A DNA stretch of 64,000 bases, from assembly GCA_016281125.1 (NCBI GenBank), contig JAEEIA010000041.1, positions 1 to 64,000 on the forward strand, read 5' to 3'. The notes beneath the pieces were generated by a model that was given only the letters and a program-made list of their open reading frames with translations, had not been told where the DNA came from and did no database searches. How positions within the stretch are numbered: the first letter of the stretch is position 1; each line of letters begins with the position of its first letter. Both the position numbers and the translations under genes were made by a program. Of this stretch, positions 5,721-16,200 are shown piece after piece. The DNA comes from Oscillospiraceae bacterium. GTDB lineage: Bacteria > Bacillota > Clostridia > Oscillospirales > Ruminococcaceae.

Positions 5721-8609
5721 TTACGCCTTGAAGATCATGCGGCAGAAGTTGTAGATGTGGGCGGTGATGGAATTGTCACCGTGATAACCGCCCTGCACAA
5801 CATGCCAGACATGCGGCGTGCTGACCTTGTCGAAGTTGTTGTGATAGCCTTCCGGTGTCGAGAGGCCGACAACATCGTCATTCGTACCGCCGGTCAGCAG
5901 GATCAGGGACGGCGCTTCTTCCTCGCTGTTCCATTTCCACGGGCCTTCCACGCCCGGCGCCGGGCAGATCGCGCCGACGTAGCCGAACTTGTCCGCGTAC
6001 TTCATGCCGATGCGCAGAGATTCTCTGCCGCCCATGGAGAAGCCGGTGACGGCGGTGTTCTCTCTGCCGGTTGCGACGCTGTAATGTTCCTCAACCCACG
6101 GCATCAGGCTGTCAACAATGTCATCGACAAAGTTATCGTAGCCCTGGCTGGATTCGTAATCGCCGAAGTCGGTCGCATCGGCCTTGGTCGGATGCGTGAA
6201 TACCCACGGCACAATCACGATCATCTCTTCCGCTTCACCAGCGGCGATTGCATTCGTAATGATCTCACGGGTGCGGATCGGCGGGTTGTTGCCGGTGAGA
6301 ATCATGCGGTCTTCATTCTCGAAGAAGCCGTGCAGGATGTACAGAACAGGATATTTCTTGCTCTCGTCATAGTTGGCCGGGAGCATGACGTTGACGTTTT
6401 TGTTCTTGTTGGCCTTTTTGGAGAAATACTGCGTCTTTTTGACCTGCGGATAGGTGACGCCTGCCTTCTGCGAATGGGAATCGTTCGGCTCCGACATGAC
6501 CAGCTGATCTTTGCAGACCGGCGTATATTCGGAAATGGTGCGCATCTGACCGACCGGCTTCGGCGGCGGTTCCGGAATGGTGGTTTCCTGCTTGGTCAGA
6601 TACTTGACGAACCAGGTGATGTCGTCCTTGGTGACGTCGCCGTCCTGCGTGACGTCTGCGCCCTTCTTGGCACCTGCGGATGCGAAGCTGCCCTTGAGCA
6701 TGCCCGCCTTGGCAAGCGACAGGTCTACTGCATTGGTGAAGCCGTCGCCGTTGACGTCCGCGATGGCGTACTTTGCAGGCTTCGGGCCGGAAATCGCCGT
6801 GCCGGATTTTGCAATGATCATCTCATCAACATAGAAATCATTGGTGCTGCTGTCTGTTTCAATATAAATGGTGCAGTCGGTTGCGCCTGCCGGAATCTCA
6901 AAATTCGTATTGGCAAGCTGCACCCAGTCGCCTTTCGGGACGGTTTCAGTAGCGATCTTCTTGTAGCTGGTCGAACTGCCGTCATTGTACTGGAGCGTGA
7001 AGTGCATGGTATCCGTTGCGGAGCCGGAGGTGTATTTCACGACCGCGCTGAAGCTGTACGCTGTTCCTGCGGCACATGCGCTCGGGAGTGCGTGTGCTGC
7101 ACCGTTCCAGCTGTCCGTTCTGCCGGAGCAGAGCAGGGACTTGCTGCCTGCGTAGGCCTCGGAAGCCGTCTTGACGGAAGCGCCGCCGCGGCCGGTGAAG
7201 TCCTCATCGCCGTTTTCAAAGGTATAATGTGCGATGTAGCCGTCCGGATCGGTTGTGGTCTGGGCGGGCGGCGTGGTGGTCGGCGGATCTGTGGTGACGG
7301 GATCCGGCGTGGTGCTGCCGCTGCCGGTATCAATCACAAAGGTTGTGACGGAGTTGCCCGGGAGCTGTGCGGTAAAGCTGCCGTTGGAAGCAGAAATCGA
7401 GCCGATATCCTTGATGTTCTCATTGCTGCTGGTGCGGTACGCCTTTACGCTCTTGATCGCCGTGCTCTTGAGGCTGATGTTCTCGCTGGTCTGACCGCTG
7501 CCCTTGTTGATGGCAACGACAGCGATGGTGCCGTCCGTGTTCTTATAAGCGGAAACCAAGACGTTGTTTTCGGGCGATTCGGTTGCGTCGATGCGGACTG
7601 CGCCCGGACGCACCCACTTGGAATACTGCGCCATGCAGTAACCGCGCTTGGAAATCGTGCCGTCGTCCTTCATCGGGCTGTACTTGCGGCGGATGAACCA
7701 CCAGACATAGGCGTTCATGTTGCCGACGACCAGGCCGTTGTGGATGTTCTCGGAAACCTGGAGCGCCTGCGGATAGGTGTTGGCGTCAGAGCTGGAATCC
7801 GGGACGTAAACCTCGGTCATCCAGATATCCTTGCCGCAGTTTTCCAGCGCCGGGAAGTTCATATCGTTGCGGGAGGTGCCGTAGAAATGTGTGCCGAACA
7901 GATCGGTGTTTGCAAATGCCTTCTGATTGTTGAGAATCGCGTTGTAGGTTTCCTTGCGGTACTGGAAGCTCTCCGGCGACATCATTTTCGCTTTGGTGCC
8001 CTCAGTGACCTTATCGCCGTAATCTGCAAGGAAGGTGACTAGCTCGTTCGTGCTCCAGCCTGTCCAGTCCTGTGCATAGTCCGGTTCGTTCTGGACGGAT
8101 ACGGAATACAGGTTGACGCCTTCGCCCTCCATATATTTAATATAGCTGTTGAGGTGCTTGGCATAGTCTGCGTACTGGTTGTTGTTCAGGTGATACTTGG
8201 AGCCGTTGCCGTTGCTGCGCATGGACGCGGGCGGATACCACGGCGATGCAAAGACGGTTGCGCCGAGCTTCTGCGCGGCGAGTGCGGTCGGGACAGCGGT
8301 TTTCCACTGGCTGCTGTCATCGCTGACATAGATGCGCAGGATCGTGAGGCCGAGTTCGTCTTCCCCATTGCCGAACGCCTTCTGGATCTGCGCTGCGGAC
8401 ATGTCCGCGGTTGTGCCGGAGGGCAGATTGATCGCCTGCCATTCCGGGAGGTTGATGCCGCCGAAGCCGCGGATCGTCTGGTAAGTCTTACCCGGATCGA
8501 CCGTACATGCGGCTGCGTATGCTGTCTGAACCGGCAGCATTGACGACATGGTGAACAGCATCGTCCCGCTGATCAGGGCCGCTGCTGCGCGCCTGAGCCT
8601 GTTTTTCAT
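5721..8609 (-). CDS. Bifunctional xylanolytic enzyme: GH30 xylanase - CBM22 - dockerin - CE1 esterase
   Basis: A 962-residue secreted enzyme. Start ATG 8609 gives a signal peptide (MKNRLRRAAAALISG..., cleavage near AYA-A, ~33). Residues ~35-425 are GH30 (GFGGINLPEW; acid/base E175 in QNEPDY; probable nucleophile E266 in MTEVYV), then a Thr/Pro linker, CBM22-like module (~457-603), a dockerin-like duplicated EF-hand segment (ADVNGDGFTNAVDLSLAK and GADVTQDGDVTKDD, ~610-673), and a CE1 esterase (~710-961; GFSMGG with S858; YHGDN carrying the catalytic His). GH30 of this type cuts xylan, often at glucuronic acid branches; CE1 removes feruloyl or acetyl groups. The internal dockerin would hold it in a cellulosome. 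Divergent from the GH10-GH43 gene and sharing its promoter element. Confidence 0.9.
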   Translation of the reverse strand: MKNRLRRAAAALISGTMLFTMSSMLPVQTAYAAACTVDPGKTYQTIRGFGGINLPEWQAINLPSGTTADMSAAQIQKAFGNGEDELGLTILRIYVSDDSSQWKTAVPTALAAQKLGATVFASPWYPPASMRSNGNGSKYHLNNNQYADYAKHLNSYIKYMEGEGVNLYSVSVQNEPDYAQDWTGWSTNELVTFLADYGDKVTEGTKAKMMSPESFQYRKETYNAILNNQKAFANTDLFGTHFYGTSRNDMNFPALENCGKDIWMTEVYVPDSSSDANTYPQALQVSENIHNGLVVGNMNAYVWWFIRRKYSPMKDDGTISKRGYCMAQYSKWVRPGAVRIDATESPENNVLVSAYKNTDGTIAVVAINKGSGQTSENISLKSTAIKSVKAYRTSSNENIKDIGSISASNGSFTAQLPGNSVTTFVIDTGSGSTTPDPVTTDPPTTTPPAQTTTDPDGYIAHYTFENGDEDFTGRGGASVKTASEAYAGSKSLLCSGRTDSWNGAAHALPSACAAGTAYSFSAVVKYTSGSATDTMHFTLQYNDGSSTSYKKIATETVPKGDWVQLANTNFEIPAGATDCTIYIETDSSTNDFYVDEMIIAKSGTAISGPKPAKYAIADVNGDGFTNAVDLSLAKAGMLKGSFASAGAKKGADVTQDGDVTKDDITWFVKYLTKQETTIPEPPPKPVGQMRTISEYTPVCKDQLVMSEPNDSHSQKAGVTYPQVKKTQYFSKKANKNKNVNVMLPANYDESKKYPVLYILHGFFENEDRMILTGNNPPIRTREIITNAIAAGEAEEMIVIVPWVFTHPTKADATDFGDYESSQGYDNFVDDIVDSLMPWVEEHYSVATGRENTAVTGFSMGGRESLRIGMKYADKFGYVGAICPAPGVEGPWKWNSEEEAPSLILLTGGTNDDVVGLSTPEGYHNNFDKVSTPHVWHVVQGGYHGDNSITAHIYNFCRMIFKA

Positions 8610-8701
8610 AGTAATCCCTCTTTCCAAAACTATAATTGATGTATTGGCCTGACGCACATCCTGTACTCCTTGATCACAGAACATGCACAATACATACATC
8701 T

Positions 8702-8764
8702 ATTATAAATGAATTTTTAAGGGAATTCAATGCATAATATGGAGATAATTATGTACAAAACGCA
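8702..8764 (-). promoter_or_regulatory. GH30-CE1 promoter with copy 1 of the shared xylan-gene element
   Basis: On the minus strand: TGCGTTTTGTACAT begins a 37-nt element (8764-8728) that ends in ATTG, whose TTG opens the -35 TTGAAT (8730-8725). After 17 bp comes TATAAT (8707-8702). Relative to the two other copies (8903-8938 and 13104-13139) this copy has one extra base in the centre and more mismatches, but the layout against the -35 is the same. Confidence 0.7.
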
Positions 8765-8902
8765 TTTTGTACAAAACTGAACGGACATGTGGCAAAAGAT
8801 ATTTCCAAAAAGTTGTACCGTATTTTTGCTATCTTGTACGCATGTTTTACTATGATTATCTGCAACATGTACGCAAAAAAGTATCAAATTCATAGGGCAA
8901 AC

Positions 8903-8964
8903 TGCACTTTGTCCATGTTATCTACAAAATGTACATTGCAATGCGGCGAAAATTAGGCTAAGAT
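8903..8964 (+). promoter_or_regulatory. GH10-GH43 promoter with copy 2 of the shared xylan-gene element
   Basis: The 36-nt element 8903-8938 starts TGCACTTTGTCCAT and ends CTACAAAATGTACATTG. Its last three bases open the -35 TTGCAA (8936-8941). A 17-bp spacer leads to TAAGAT (8959-8964). It is identical at 28 of 36 positions to the copy at 13104-13139, and the -10 sequence and spacing are identical too. The predicted leader is about 180 nt. Confidence 0.8.
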
Positions 8965-9149
8965 AAAGATAGATATAAATATTGCATTTATATCAGCTTG
9001 TGCAGACAAGAACGGACATGCAGCAGGATCATCCGTCCCACCCCTTCAGGATGTGTGATCTTGCGGCATGAACCGGGCTTGATCCGGCAGAAGCCATCCG
9101 AATTCCGTTATTTTATTTCGAGATCGTGATGATCAATGGGGGAATGAGT

Positions 9150-12100
9150 ATGAAATGGAAACGCATTGCAGCGACTGTGACCGCTGCGGCATGCTCAGCA
9201 TCCATGCTGATGTCCATGCCTCTCAGTCTGGCTCAGGCAGCAACCTGCGTCAGCAACGATTTCGAGGTCGAGTATGAAGGCTGGTATTCCACCAGTACCG
9301 ACGCGTCACTGGAAGCAGTTGACGGCATCGGTTTCGGCGGATCCCGCGGCATGCTGATCTCCGGCAGAACCGCTCCGCAGGACGGCGCAGCTTCGGCAAA
9401 GGGCTTTTTCCTGCACGGCGGATTGAAGTACGACTATTCCGTGCGTGTTTACAGTGAAACCGCGGAAACCTTCCGTCTGACACTGCTGACCAAGGACATT
9501 GACAGCGGTGAGGAAGTGTTCAAGGAACTCGCTGTAAAGAACGTGCGTCCGGGACAGTGGACAACACTGTCAGCAACCGATAGGTCCGCTGAGAACAGCG
9601 GCGAATTCAGACTGACCATTACAACGGACAGCACCAATGACTTCCGCTTTGATGACGTCAAGATCACCACAAGCGAGCAGGTGCCGGTCGTTTCCGCTGC
9701 CGAACAGGGCTTGAAGGACGAGTTCGCGCCCTACTTCCGGATCGGCAACATTCTGAACGGTCAGACCATCAACGATTCTGCAATCAAGAGCATCCTGCTC
9801 AAGGACTGCAACGCGATTGAGTGCGAAAACGAAACCAAGCCGGATCAGACGCTGAAAAGCGTCAGCGGCACGGACGTGACCGTCGGCTTCGGCCAGGGCG
9901 CAGCGGCAATCTGCGACTGGGCATCCAAGAACGGCATCGCATTCCGCGGCCATACGCTTGTATGGCACAGCCAGACGCCTGAGAATTTCTTCAAGCAGAA
10001 CGGCAGCTGGGTCGATAAATCGACCATGAGCAAGCGCATGGAGAATTACATCAAGGGTATGTTCAATCTGTATAAGACACAGTACCCGAACCTGAATCTC
10101 TATGCATACGATGTCTGCAACGAGTGCATCAGTGATGATGCAGGCTCCTGCAACAACGGCGACGGCTCCAGAGGCAAGGGCTACGGCAGCGGCAATTCTC
10201 CGTGGGTGCAGATCTACGGCAACAACAGCTTCATCGAGGAAGCGTTCACCTACGCAAGAAAGTACGCACCGACCACCTGCAAGCTCTATTATAATGACTA
10301 TAATGAGCATGCTTCCTATAAGCGCGACTGCATTTACAGAACATGCAAGAGCCTTTATGAGAAGAAGCTGCTCGACGGTGTCGGCATGCAGTCCCATGTT
10401 ACCGCAAATGCGAATGACTGGGCAGGCGGCACTCAGGCTTACCTGAACGCAATGGACAAGTACCTGAGCATTGGCTGTGATGTGCAGGTCACTGAGCTGG
10501 ACGTCAGCGTCAAGGGCTCCAGCGAGAACGATCAGGTCACCAAGTACAAGACCATCTTCCAGCACGCAATGGACTGGAACAAGAAGAATCCGCGTCCGAA
10601 GAACCGCGTGACGCTGATCCAGATCTGGGGACCGAATGACGGTCACTCCTGGCTGGAATCCGGCTCCAACGGCCTGCTTTATACCAGCAGCAACCAGCCG
10701 AAGGCAGCTTACAATGCACTGACGCAGATGATTCCGAAGTCCGAGTGGGGCGACGGTACCAAGTATACCGATGACGGCAGCGAGTATGTTCCGCCTGCAC
10801 CGCCGACAGTCGATGATGACGGCTATTGGTTCCACTATGACTTTGAGGACGGCACGCAGAGCTGGAGCGGCCGCGGCGGCGAAACCGTTGCAACCGGCAG
10901 CGATACCGCTTACGGCAGCAAGTGCCTGACCGTTTCCGGCAGAGAAAACGCATGGCAGGGCCCGCAGATCGAGCTCGATACCTACGCAATGGAGCCCGGC
11001 AAGAATTACAGCCTTGCTGCAAATGTCAAGTACGATTCCGGTCCGGAAACCAGCACCTTCAAGTTCACGCTGTCCTACGGCTCCGGCGATGACACGACTT
11101 ACGTGAACATCGCAACCGTGGATGTCACCAAGGGACAGTGGACACAGCTTGCGAACACCTCGTTCAAGATTCCGTCGGATGCAACGTCCAATGTCCATAT
11201 CTATCTGGAAACAACCGGCGACGATATTCAGGACTTCAGCGTTGATGAAGTCATCGGCGCACCGGACGGCACCACGATCACCGGCCCGAAGGCAGTTCCG
11301 CCGATCCTCGGCGATGTCAACTGCGACGGCATCATCTCCGCAGCAGACCTCTCCGCTCTCAAGGCGGCGCTCCGCAACGACGGCAAGTTCGCTTCTTCCA
11401 ATGCGAAGAAGAACGCTGACGTTGACAAGAGCAAGAAGGTCAGCGCAACAGACGCGGAGCTCCTCCGCGACTTCCTGCTCTCCAAGATCAAGGAATTCCC
11501 GCAGGGCGAGATCGAAACGGTTGAAGTGGACTTCACCGCAATGGCACAGAAGTTCAGCGGCATCAAGCTCGCAACCTCGACCAAGAAGGATAACGAGAAC
11601 AACCCGTGTACCACCCAGCGCTTTGGCGCAGACCCGGGCTGGATGGTCTACGGCGACAGACTGTATCTCTACACCACGAATGATGCGTTTGAGTACAGCG
11701 GCAACCAGATCAAGGAGAACTCCTACAACTCCGGCACGATCAACTGCATCTCCTCTGCCGACCTCGTCAACTGGACTGACCACGGCGCGATCCCGGCAGC
11801 AGGCAGAAACAACAGAACCACCAACGGCGCTGCAAAGTGGGCATCCAACGCATGGGCTCCGGATGCACTCCACAAGAAGATCAACGGCAAGGAAAAGTTC
11901 TTCCTGTACTTTGCAAACAACGGCTCCGGCGTCGGCGTTCTGACGTCCGATTCCCCGACAGGACCGTTCACGGATCCGCTCGGCACTGAGCTCGTTTCCA
12001 AGTCCAATACCCCGAACATGAACGACGTTGTCTGGATGTTTGACCCGGGCGTTTACTACGATGAAGCGACCGATGAAGGCTATTTGTTCATGGGCGGCGG

Positions 12101-13001
12101 CGTGGACGGCAGAGATGCCTCCAACCCGAAGACCGGCAGATGCATGAAGCTGAATGATGACATGATCTCCGTGGACAAGAATACGGTCAAGACGCTTGAG
12201 AATCCGTATCTGTTTGAAGATTCTTCGCTCATCAAGATCGGCGATACCTGGTATTATTCCTACTGCTCGAACTTCAATGTTCCGGGCGGCACCAACATCA
12301 ACGGCGTCAGCTTCAACAGCGGCGAAATCCTGTACATGACCTCGAAGAACCCGCTCGGTCCGTGGACCAGCAGCCAGCTCGCAGGCAGAGTCCTGAAGGG
12401 CACCGGCAACGGCGGCATGAACCTCGACAACGGCGGCAACAACCACCACTCGATCATCTTCTTCAAGGATCAGTACTATGTTGCATACCATGCACGTACC
12501 ACTGAGATGCGTATGGGCGTCAACGGCGGCAAGGGTCTGAACTACCGCTCGACGCACATCGACAAGGCTTCCTACAACCCGGCAAACGGTCAGATCACCT
12601 GCAACGGCAGCATGACCGGTGTTTCCCAGCTCGAATATCTGAATCCGTATCAGACGGTTCAGGCTGAAACCATGGCAAACCAGGGCGGCATCCAGATCAA
12701 GGGCGTCGGCGACACGGTTGTCACGGATATTCAGGCGGGCGACTGGATCAAGCTAAAGGGCGTCGATTTCAAGGACGGCTGCAGAACCTTTGCTGCACGC
12801 GCATCCTCCAAGAACGGCGCAGTCATCAAGGTCTGCAAGGGCGGTCCGGACGGTGAAGCATTTGCTTACATCGAGGTTCCGGCAGGCGGTTCTATGACCG
12901 ATCTGGCACCTGTGGCCTGCAACAGCATTGACGGCGTGAACGACATCAGCTTCGTGTTCAGCGGCGAGCTCGAATTCGACAGCTGGTCCTTCACCGAGTA
13001 A
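9150..13001 (+). CDS. Multimodular xylanase: CBM22 - GH10 - CBM22 - dockerin - GH43 - CBM6
   Basis: A 1283-residue secreted enzyme. ATG 9150 is preferred over earlier in-frame GTG/ATG codons because GGGGGA lies six bases upstream. Signal peptide ~1-30 (ends SLAQA). CBM22 ~31-175; GH10 ~185-540 (VWHSQTP; acid/base E325 in YDVCNE; nucleophile E449 in VTELD); second CBM22 ~557-707; dockerin-like segment ~716-784 (GDVNCDGIISAADLSALK, NADVDKSKKVSATDAELLRD); GH43 ~795-1164 (GADPGWMVYGDRLY, PNMNDVVWMFDPGVY); CBM6 ~1168-1283 (VQAETMANQGG, DTVVTDIQAGDW). It would cut xylan backbones and remove arabinose or xylose side units in one protein. Forms a cluster with the flanking GH30-CE1 and GH43-CE1 genes. 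Confidence 0.92.
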   Translation: MKWKRIAATVTAAACSASMLMSMPLSLAQAATCVSNDFEVEYEGWYSTSTDASLEAVDGIGFGGSRGMLISGRTAPQDGAASAKGFFLHGGLKYDYSVRVYSETAETFRLTLLTKDIDSGEEVFKELAVKNVRPGQWTTLSATDRSAENSGEFRLTITTDSTNDFRFDDVKITTSEQVPVVSAAEQGLKDEFAPYFRIGNILNGQTINDSAIKSILLKDCNAIECENETKPDQTLKSVSGTDVTVGFGQGAAAICDWASKNGIAFRGHTLVWHSQTPENFFKQNGSWVDKSTMSKRMENYIKGMFNLYKTQYPNLNLYAYDVCNECISDDAGSCNNGDGSRGKGYGSGNSPWVQIYGNNSFIEEAFTYARKYAPTTCKLYYNDYNEHASYKRDCIYRTCKSLYEKKLLDGVGMQSHVTANANDWAGGTQAYLNAMDKYLSIGCDVQVTELDVSVKGSSENDQVTKYKTIFQHAMDWNKKNPRPKNRVTLIQIWGPNDGHSWLESGSNGLLYTSSNQPKAAYNALTQMIPKSEWGDGTKYTDDGSEYVPPAPPTVDDDGYWFHYDFEDGTQSWSGRGGETVATGSDTAYGSKCLTVSGRENAWQGPQIELDTYAMEPGKNYSLAANVKYDSGPETSTFKFTLSYGSGDDTTYVNIATVDVTKGQWTQLANTSFKIPSDATSNVHIYLETTGDDIQDFSVDEVIGAPDGTTITGPKAVPPILGDVNCDGIISAADLSALKAALRNDGKFASSNAKKNADVDKSKKVSATDAELLRDFLLSKIKEFPQGEIETVEVDFTAMAQKFSGIKLATSTKKDNENNPCTTQRFGADPGWMVYGDRLYLYTTNDAFEYSGNQIKENSYNSGTINCISSADLVNWTDHGAIPAAGRNNRTTNGAAKWASNAWAPDALHKKINGKEKFFLYFANNGSGVGVLTSDSPTGPFTDPLGTELVSKSNTPNMNDVVWMFDPGVYYDEATDEGYLFMGGGVDGRDASNPKTGRCMKLNDDMISVDKNTVKTLENPYLFEDSSLIKIGDTWYYSYCSNFNVPGGTNINGVSFNSGEILYMTSKNPLGPWTSSQLAGRVLKGTGNGGMNLDNGGNNHHSIIFFKDQYYVAYHARTTEMRMGVNGGKGLNYRSTHIDKASYNPANGQITCNGSMTGVSQLEYLNPYQTVQAETMANQGGIQIKGVGDTVVTDIQAGDWIKLKGVDFKDGCRTFAARASSKNGAVIKVCKGGPDGEAFAYIEVPAGGSMTDLAPVACNSIDGVNDISFVFSGELEFDSWSFTE

Positions 13002-13040
13002 TGCCTCGCTGAGTATCAACAGCAAAATCACCTCCCCCCA

Positions 13041-13087
13041 ACGGCCGTGTGGCGCTGCGAAATGCAGCGTCGCACGGCTGTTTTATA
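13041..13087 (+). terminator. Terminator between the GH10-GH43 and GH43-CE1 genes
   Basis: ACGGCCGTG (13041-13049) and GCGCTGC pair with GCAGCG and CACGGCTGT (13073-13081), followed by TTTATATTT. The next gene has its own promoter, so the two are separately transcribed. Confidence 0.8.
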
Positions 13088-13103
13088 TTTGTACGTACAA
13101 GTC

Positions 13104-13165
13104 TGCATTTTGTCTATCAATTCTACGAAAAGTACATTGACATTATAGGAAAAATATTATAAGAT
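13104..13165 (+). promoter_or_regulatory. GH43-CE1 promoter with copy 3 of the shared xylan-gene element
   Basis: The 36-nt element 13104-13139 starts TGCATTTTGTCTAT and ends CTACGAAAAGTACATTG; the final TTG opens the -35 TTGACA (13137-13142). A 17-bp spacer leads to TAAGAT (13160-13165). Layout is base-for-base equivalent to 8903-8964. An activator or repressor bound here would contact or cover the -35. Confidence 0.8.
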
Positions 13166-13257
13166 GTATATAGGGTGACTTATACCCGCGGGCATATCAT
13201 GCCTGATAGAAAAAATGGAATGGAAATTGGAAAAAATTTGATTAGGGGGAAAGAGAT

Positions 13258-16200
13258 ATGACGCACAGAAGAATTCTGAGTGCCGTCACAGCGCTGCTCT
13301 GCGCAGCCGGGACACTGACCGTGTTCCCGCATGTGACGGAGCCGGTCAATGCCAATGCGGCAATGACCATCGCAAACCCGTTCATCTGGTCTGACGTACC
13401 GGATGACGACATTATCCGCGTCGGTGATACGTACTATATGGTGCATACAACCATGTTCTTTGCACCGGGTGCACCGATCATGAAATCCAAGGATCTGTTC
13501 TCATGGGAGATGTGCAATTATGTGTACGATACCTATGCGGACGGCGCGAAGCAGACGCTTTCCAACGGCAATCATGACTACGCGCACGGGCAGTGGGCGA
13601 CCAGCCTGCGCTATCACGACGGCAAGTACTATGTCTTCTTCGGCAGCTACGGAACGAACAAATCGTACATCTACCAGACAACTGACATTGAGAACGGCCC
13701 GTGGACACGTTCCGAGATCAACGGCATGTACCATGATGCGTCCATGCTGTTCGATGACGACGGCAGAAAGTACCTGGTCTACGGCTCCGGTGAGTTCCAT
13801 ATCAAGGAATTCAACGACGATATGACCGGCTTCAAATCCGGCGGCCTTGACAAGGCGCTGTTCAAGACGAATCTTTCCGGTCTTTCCGGCGAAGGCTCGC
13901 ACATTCACAAAATCGGCGATTACTATTACATCTTCATCATCGCATGGCCGAACGGGCAGCCGAGAACCGAATACTGCTACCGCAGCAAGTCCCTGACCGG
14001 CAGCTGGGAAGGCAAAAAAGTCCTGGAATCCGGCCTCGGCACATACGGCAGCGGCGTCGCACAGGGCGGCATCGTGGATACGCCGGACGGCAAGTGGTAC
14101 GCGCTGCTGTTCCAGGATCACGGCTCCGTCGGACGTGTTCCGGTTCTGGTGCCGATGACCTGGCAGAATGACTGGCCGGTGCTCGGCGAGGGCGGCAAGG
14201 CGCCTGTCACGCTGACCGTTCCGGATACCTACAAAGGTACGTACATGGCCAAGGACGATGATTTCAGCTATGATACAAACAAGTTGGATCTGCTCTGGCA
14301 GTGGAACCACAATCCCGATAACACGGCATGGTCTGTGACCGAGCGTCCGGGCTATCTCCGCCTGACGAACAAGACGACCGCGAATGAGCTTCTGCATGCA
14401 CGCAATACGCTGACCATGCGCACCGAGGGGCCGTCCTGCTCCAGTGTTGTCAAGCTGGATACCAAGGGGATGAAGCCGGGCGATTACGCCGGACTCTCCG
14501 CGTTCCAGTTCAAGTACGGCAATGTCGGCGTTTATGTCGGCGATGACGGCAGCAAGAAGGTCTATATGGCTGTCAACGGCGGCGACAAGGTCGAAACCAG
14601 CAGCAACAAGATCGTCGCGCAGCAGAATATGTCCGGTGATGAAGTCTACCTCAAGGTCGATTTCAACTTCAACACCGTGGACAGCAGCTTCAATGTGTCG
14701 AACAACATCGACAAGGCCAACTTCTACTATTCGTTTGACGGCAGCAGCTGGACAAAGATCGGTGATACGCTGAATATGAGCTACGATCTGACGCTGTTCA
14801 CCGGCTACCGCAGCGGTCTGTACAGCTACGGTACCAAATCCACCGGCGGCTATGCGGATTTCGATTACTTCGATTATGAGCGCGCCGAATGGAATGTGCC
14901 GCAGGTCATCGAACCGGATCCGGACGGCTACTGGCTCCATTGCACGTTTGAGAACGGTGTGGACGGCTTCCGCGCGAGAGGCGGCGAGTCCGTTGCCTCC
15001 ACGGCCGCAGAGAAGTATGCGGGCAGCAAGTCCATGCTCGTTTCCGGCAGAGAGGCCTCGTGGCAGGCAGCCTGCCATACGCTGAGCACTGCTTCCTTTG
15101 AGGCGGGCAAGGCATACAGCTTCAGTGCGGATGCGATGTATAAAACCGGTTCCGATACAGACACCTTCCACTTCACGTTCCAGTATACCGGCACGGACGG
15201 CGAGGTGCATTACAAGAAAATTGCGACTGAAAACGCCGTGAAGGGCGAATGGGTACAGCTTTCCAATCCGTCGTTCACGATTCCGTCGGACTGCGCAGGC
15301 GAAATGTATATCTATGTTGAAACTGCGGAATCCAGCATTGATTTCTACGTCGATGAAGTGATTGCGGCGCCGGAAGGTACGGCAATCGCAGGCCCCGGAA
15401 AATCGTCCTTTGTGCTCGGTGATGTCAATGCGGACGGTGTGATCAATGCGGTTGACCTCTCCCTTGCAAAGAAGGGCATTCTGACCGAGAAGTTCGCAAG
15501 CTCACTTGCACAGAAGGCTGCGGACGTTGACCGCAATGACGTTGTGCGCATTGCAGACGTCGTGTGGATTGCAAAGTATGTCAGCGGTCAGACGAAGGAA
15601 TATCCGCCGCAGGCTGAGCGTGAGGCTCCGCCCAAGAGCGATTACATGTATCCGAAGAACCTGAGCTACAAGGAAGCACCCGCCAATTACTTCCATCAGC
15701 CTGCAAACCACGGCAAGGTTGTCAAGGAGAATTATACCGGCATCAACGGCGCCAAGACGATGTATGTCTATCTGCCCTACGGCTATAACGAGAACACCAA
15801 GTACAATGTGTTCTATCTGATGCACGGCGGCGGTGAGAGCGAGGAAACCTGCTTCAACGACAGCAACATTGACATTGATATCATGCTCGATAACATGATT
15901 GCAAACGGCGATATCGAGCCGATGATCGTTGTCACCCCGACCTTCAATAACTGCCCGGACGGTGCAGGCGATGTCTGGAATGAGATGCGCCAGACCATTA
16001 TTCCGTATATCGAGGCGAAATATTCGACCTATGCGGAATCGACCTCTCTGGACGATCTCAAGAAGTCGAGATATCACCGTGCATACGGCGGTTTCTCGAT
16101 GGGCGGCGGCTCTACATGGAACTGCTTCATCAACAACCTTGACATCATGGCATATTACATGCCGCTGTCGGGTCACTGCTGGGGCGGCGCAGGCGCTATT

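Noticed and set aside
5715-8042. Very long open frames on the strand opposite the GH30-CE1 gene (and likewise opposite 9.5-12.5 kb and 52.1-54.5 kb)
   Set aside because: They are antisense shadows of strongly GC-biased third codon positions; they lack ribosome sites and recognisable domains, while the other strand has clear enzyme motifs.
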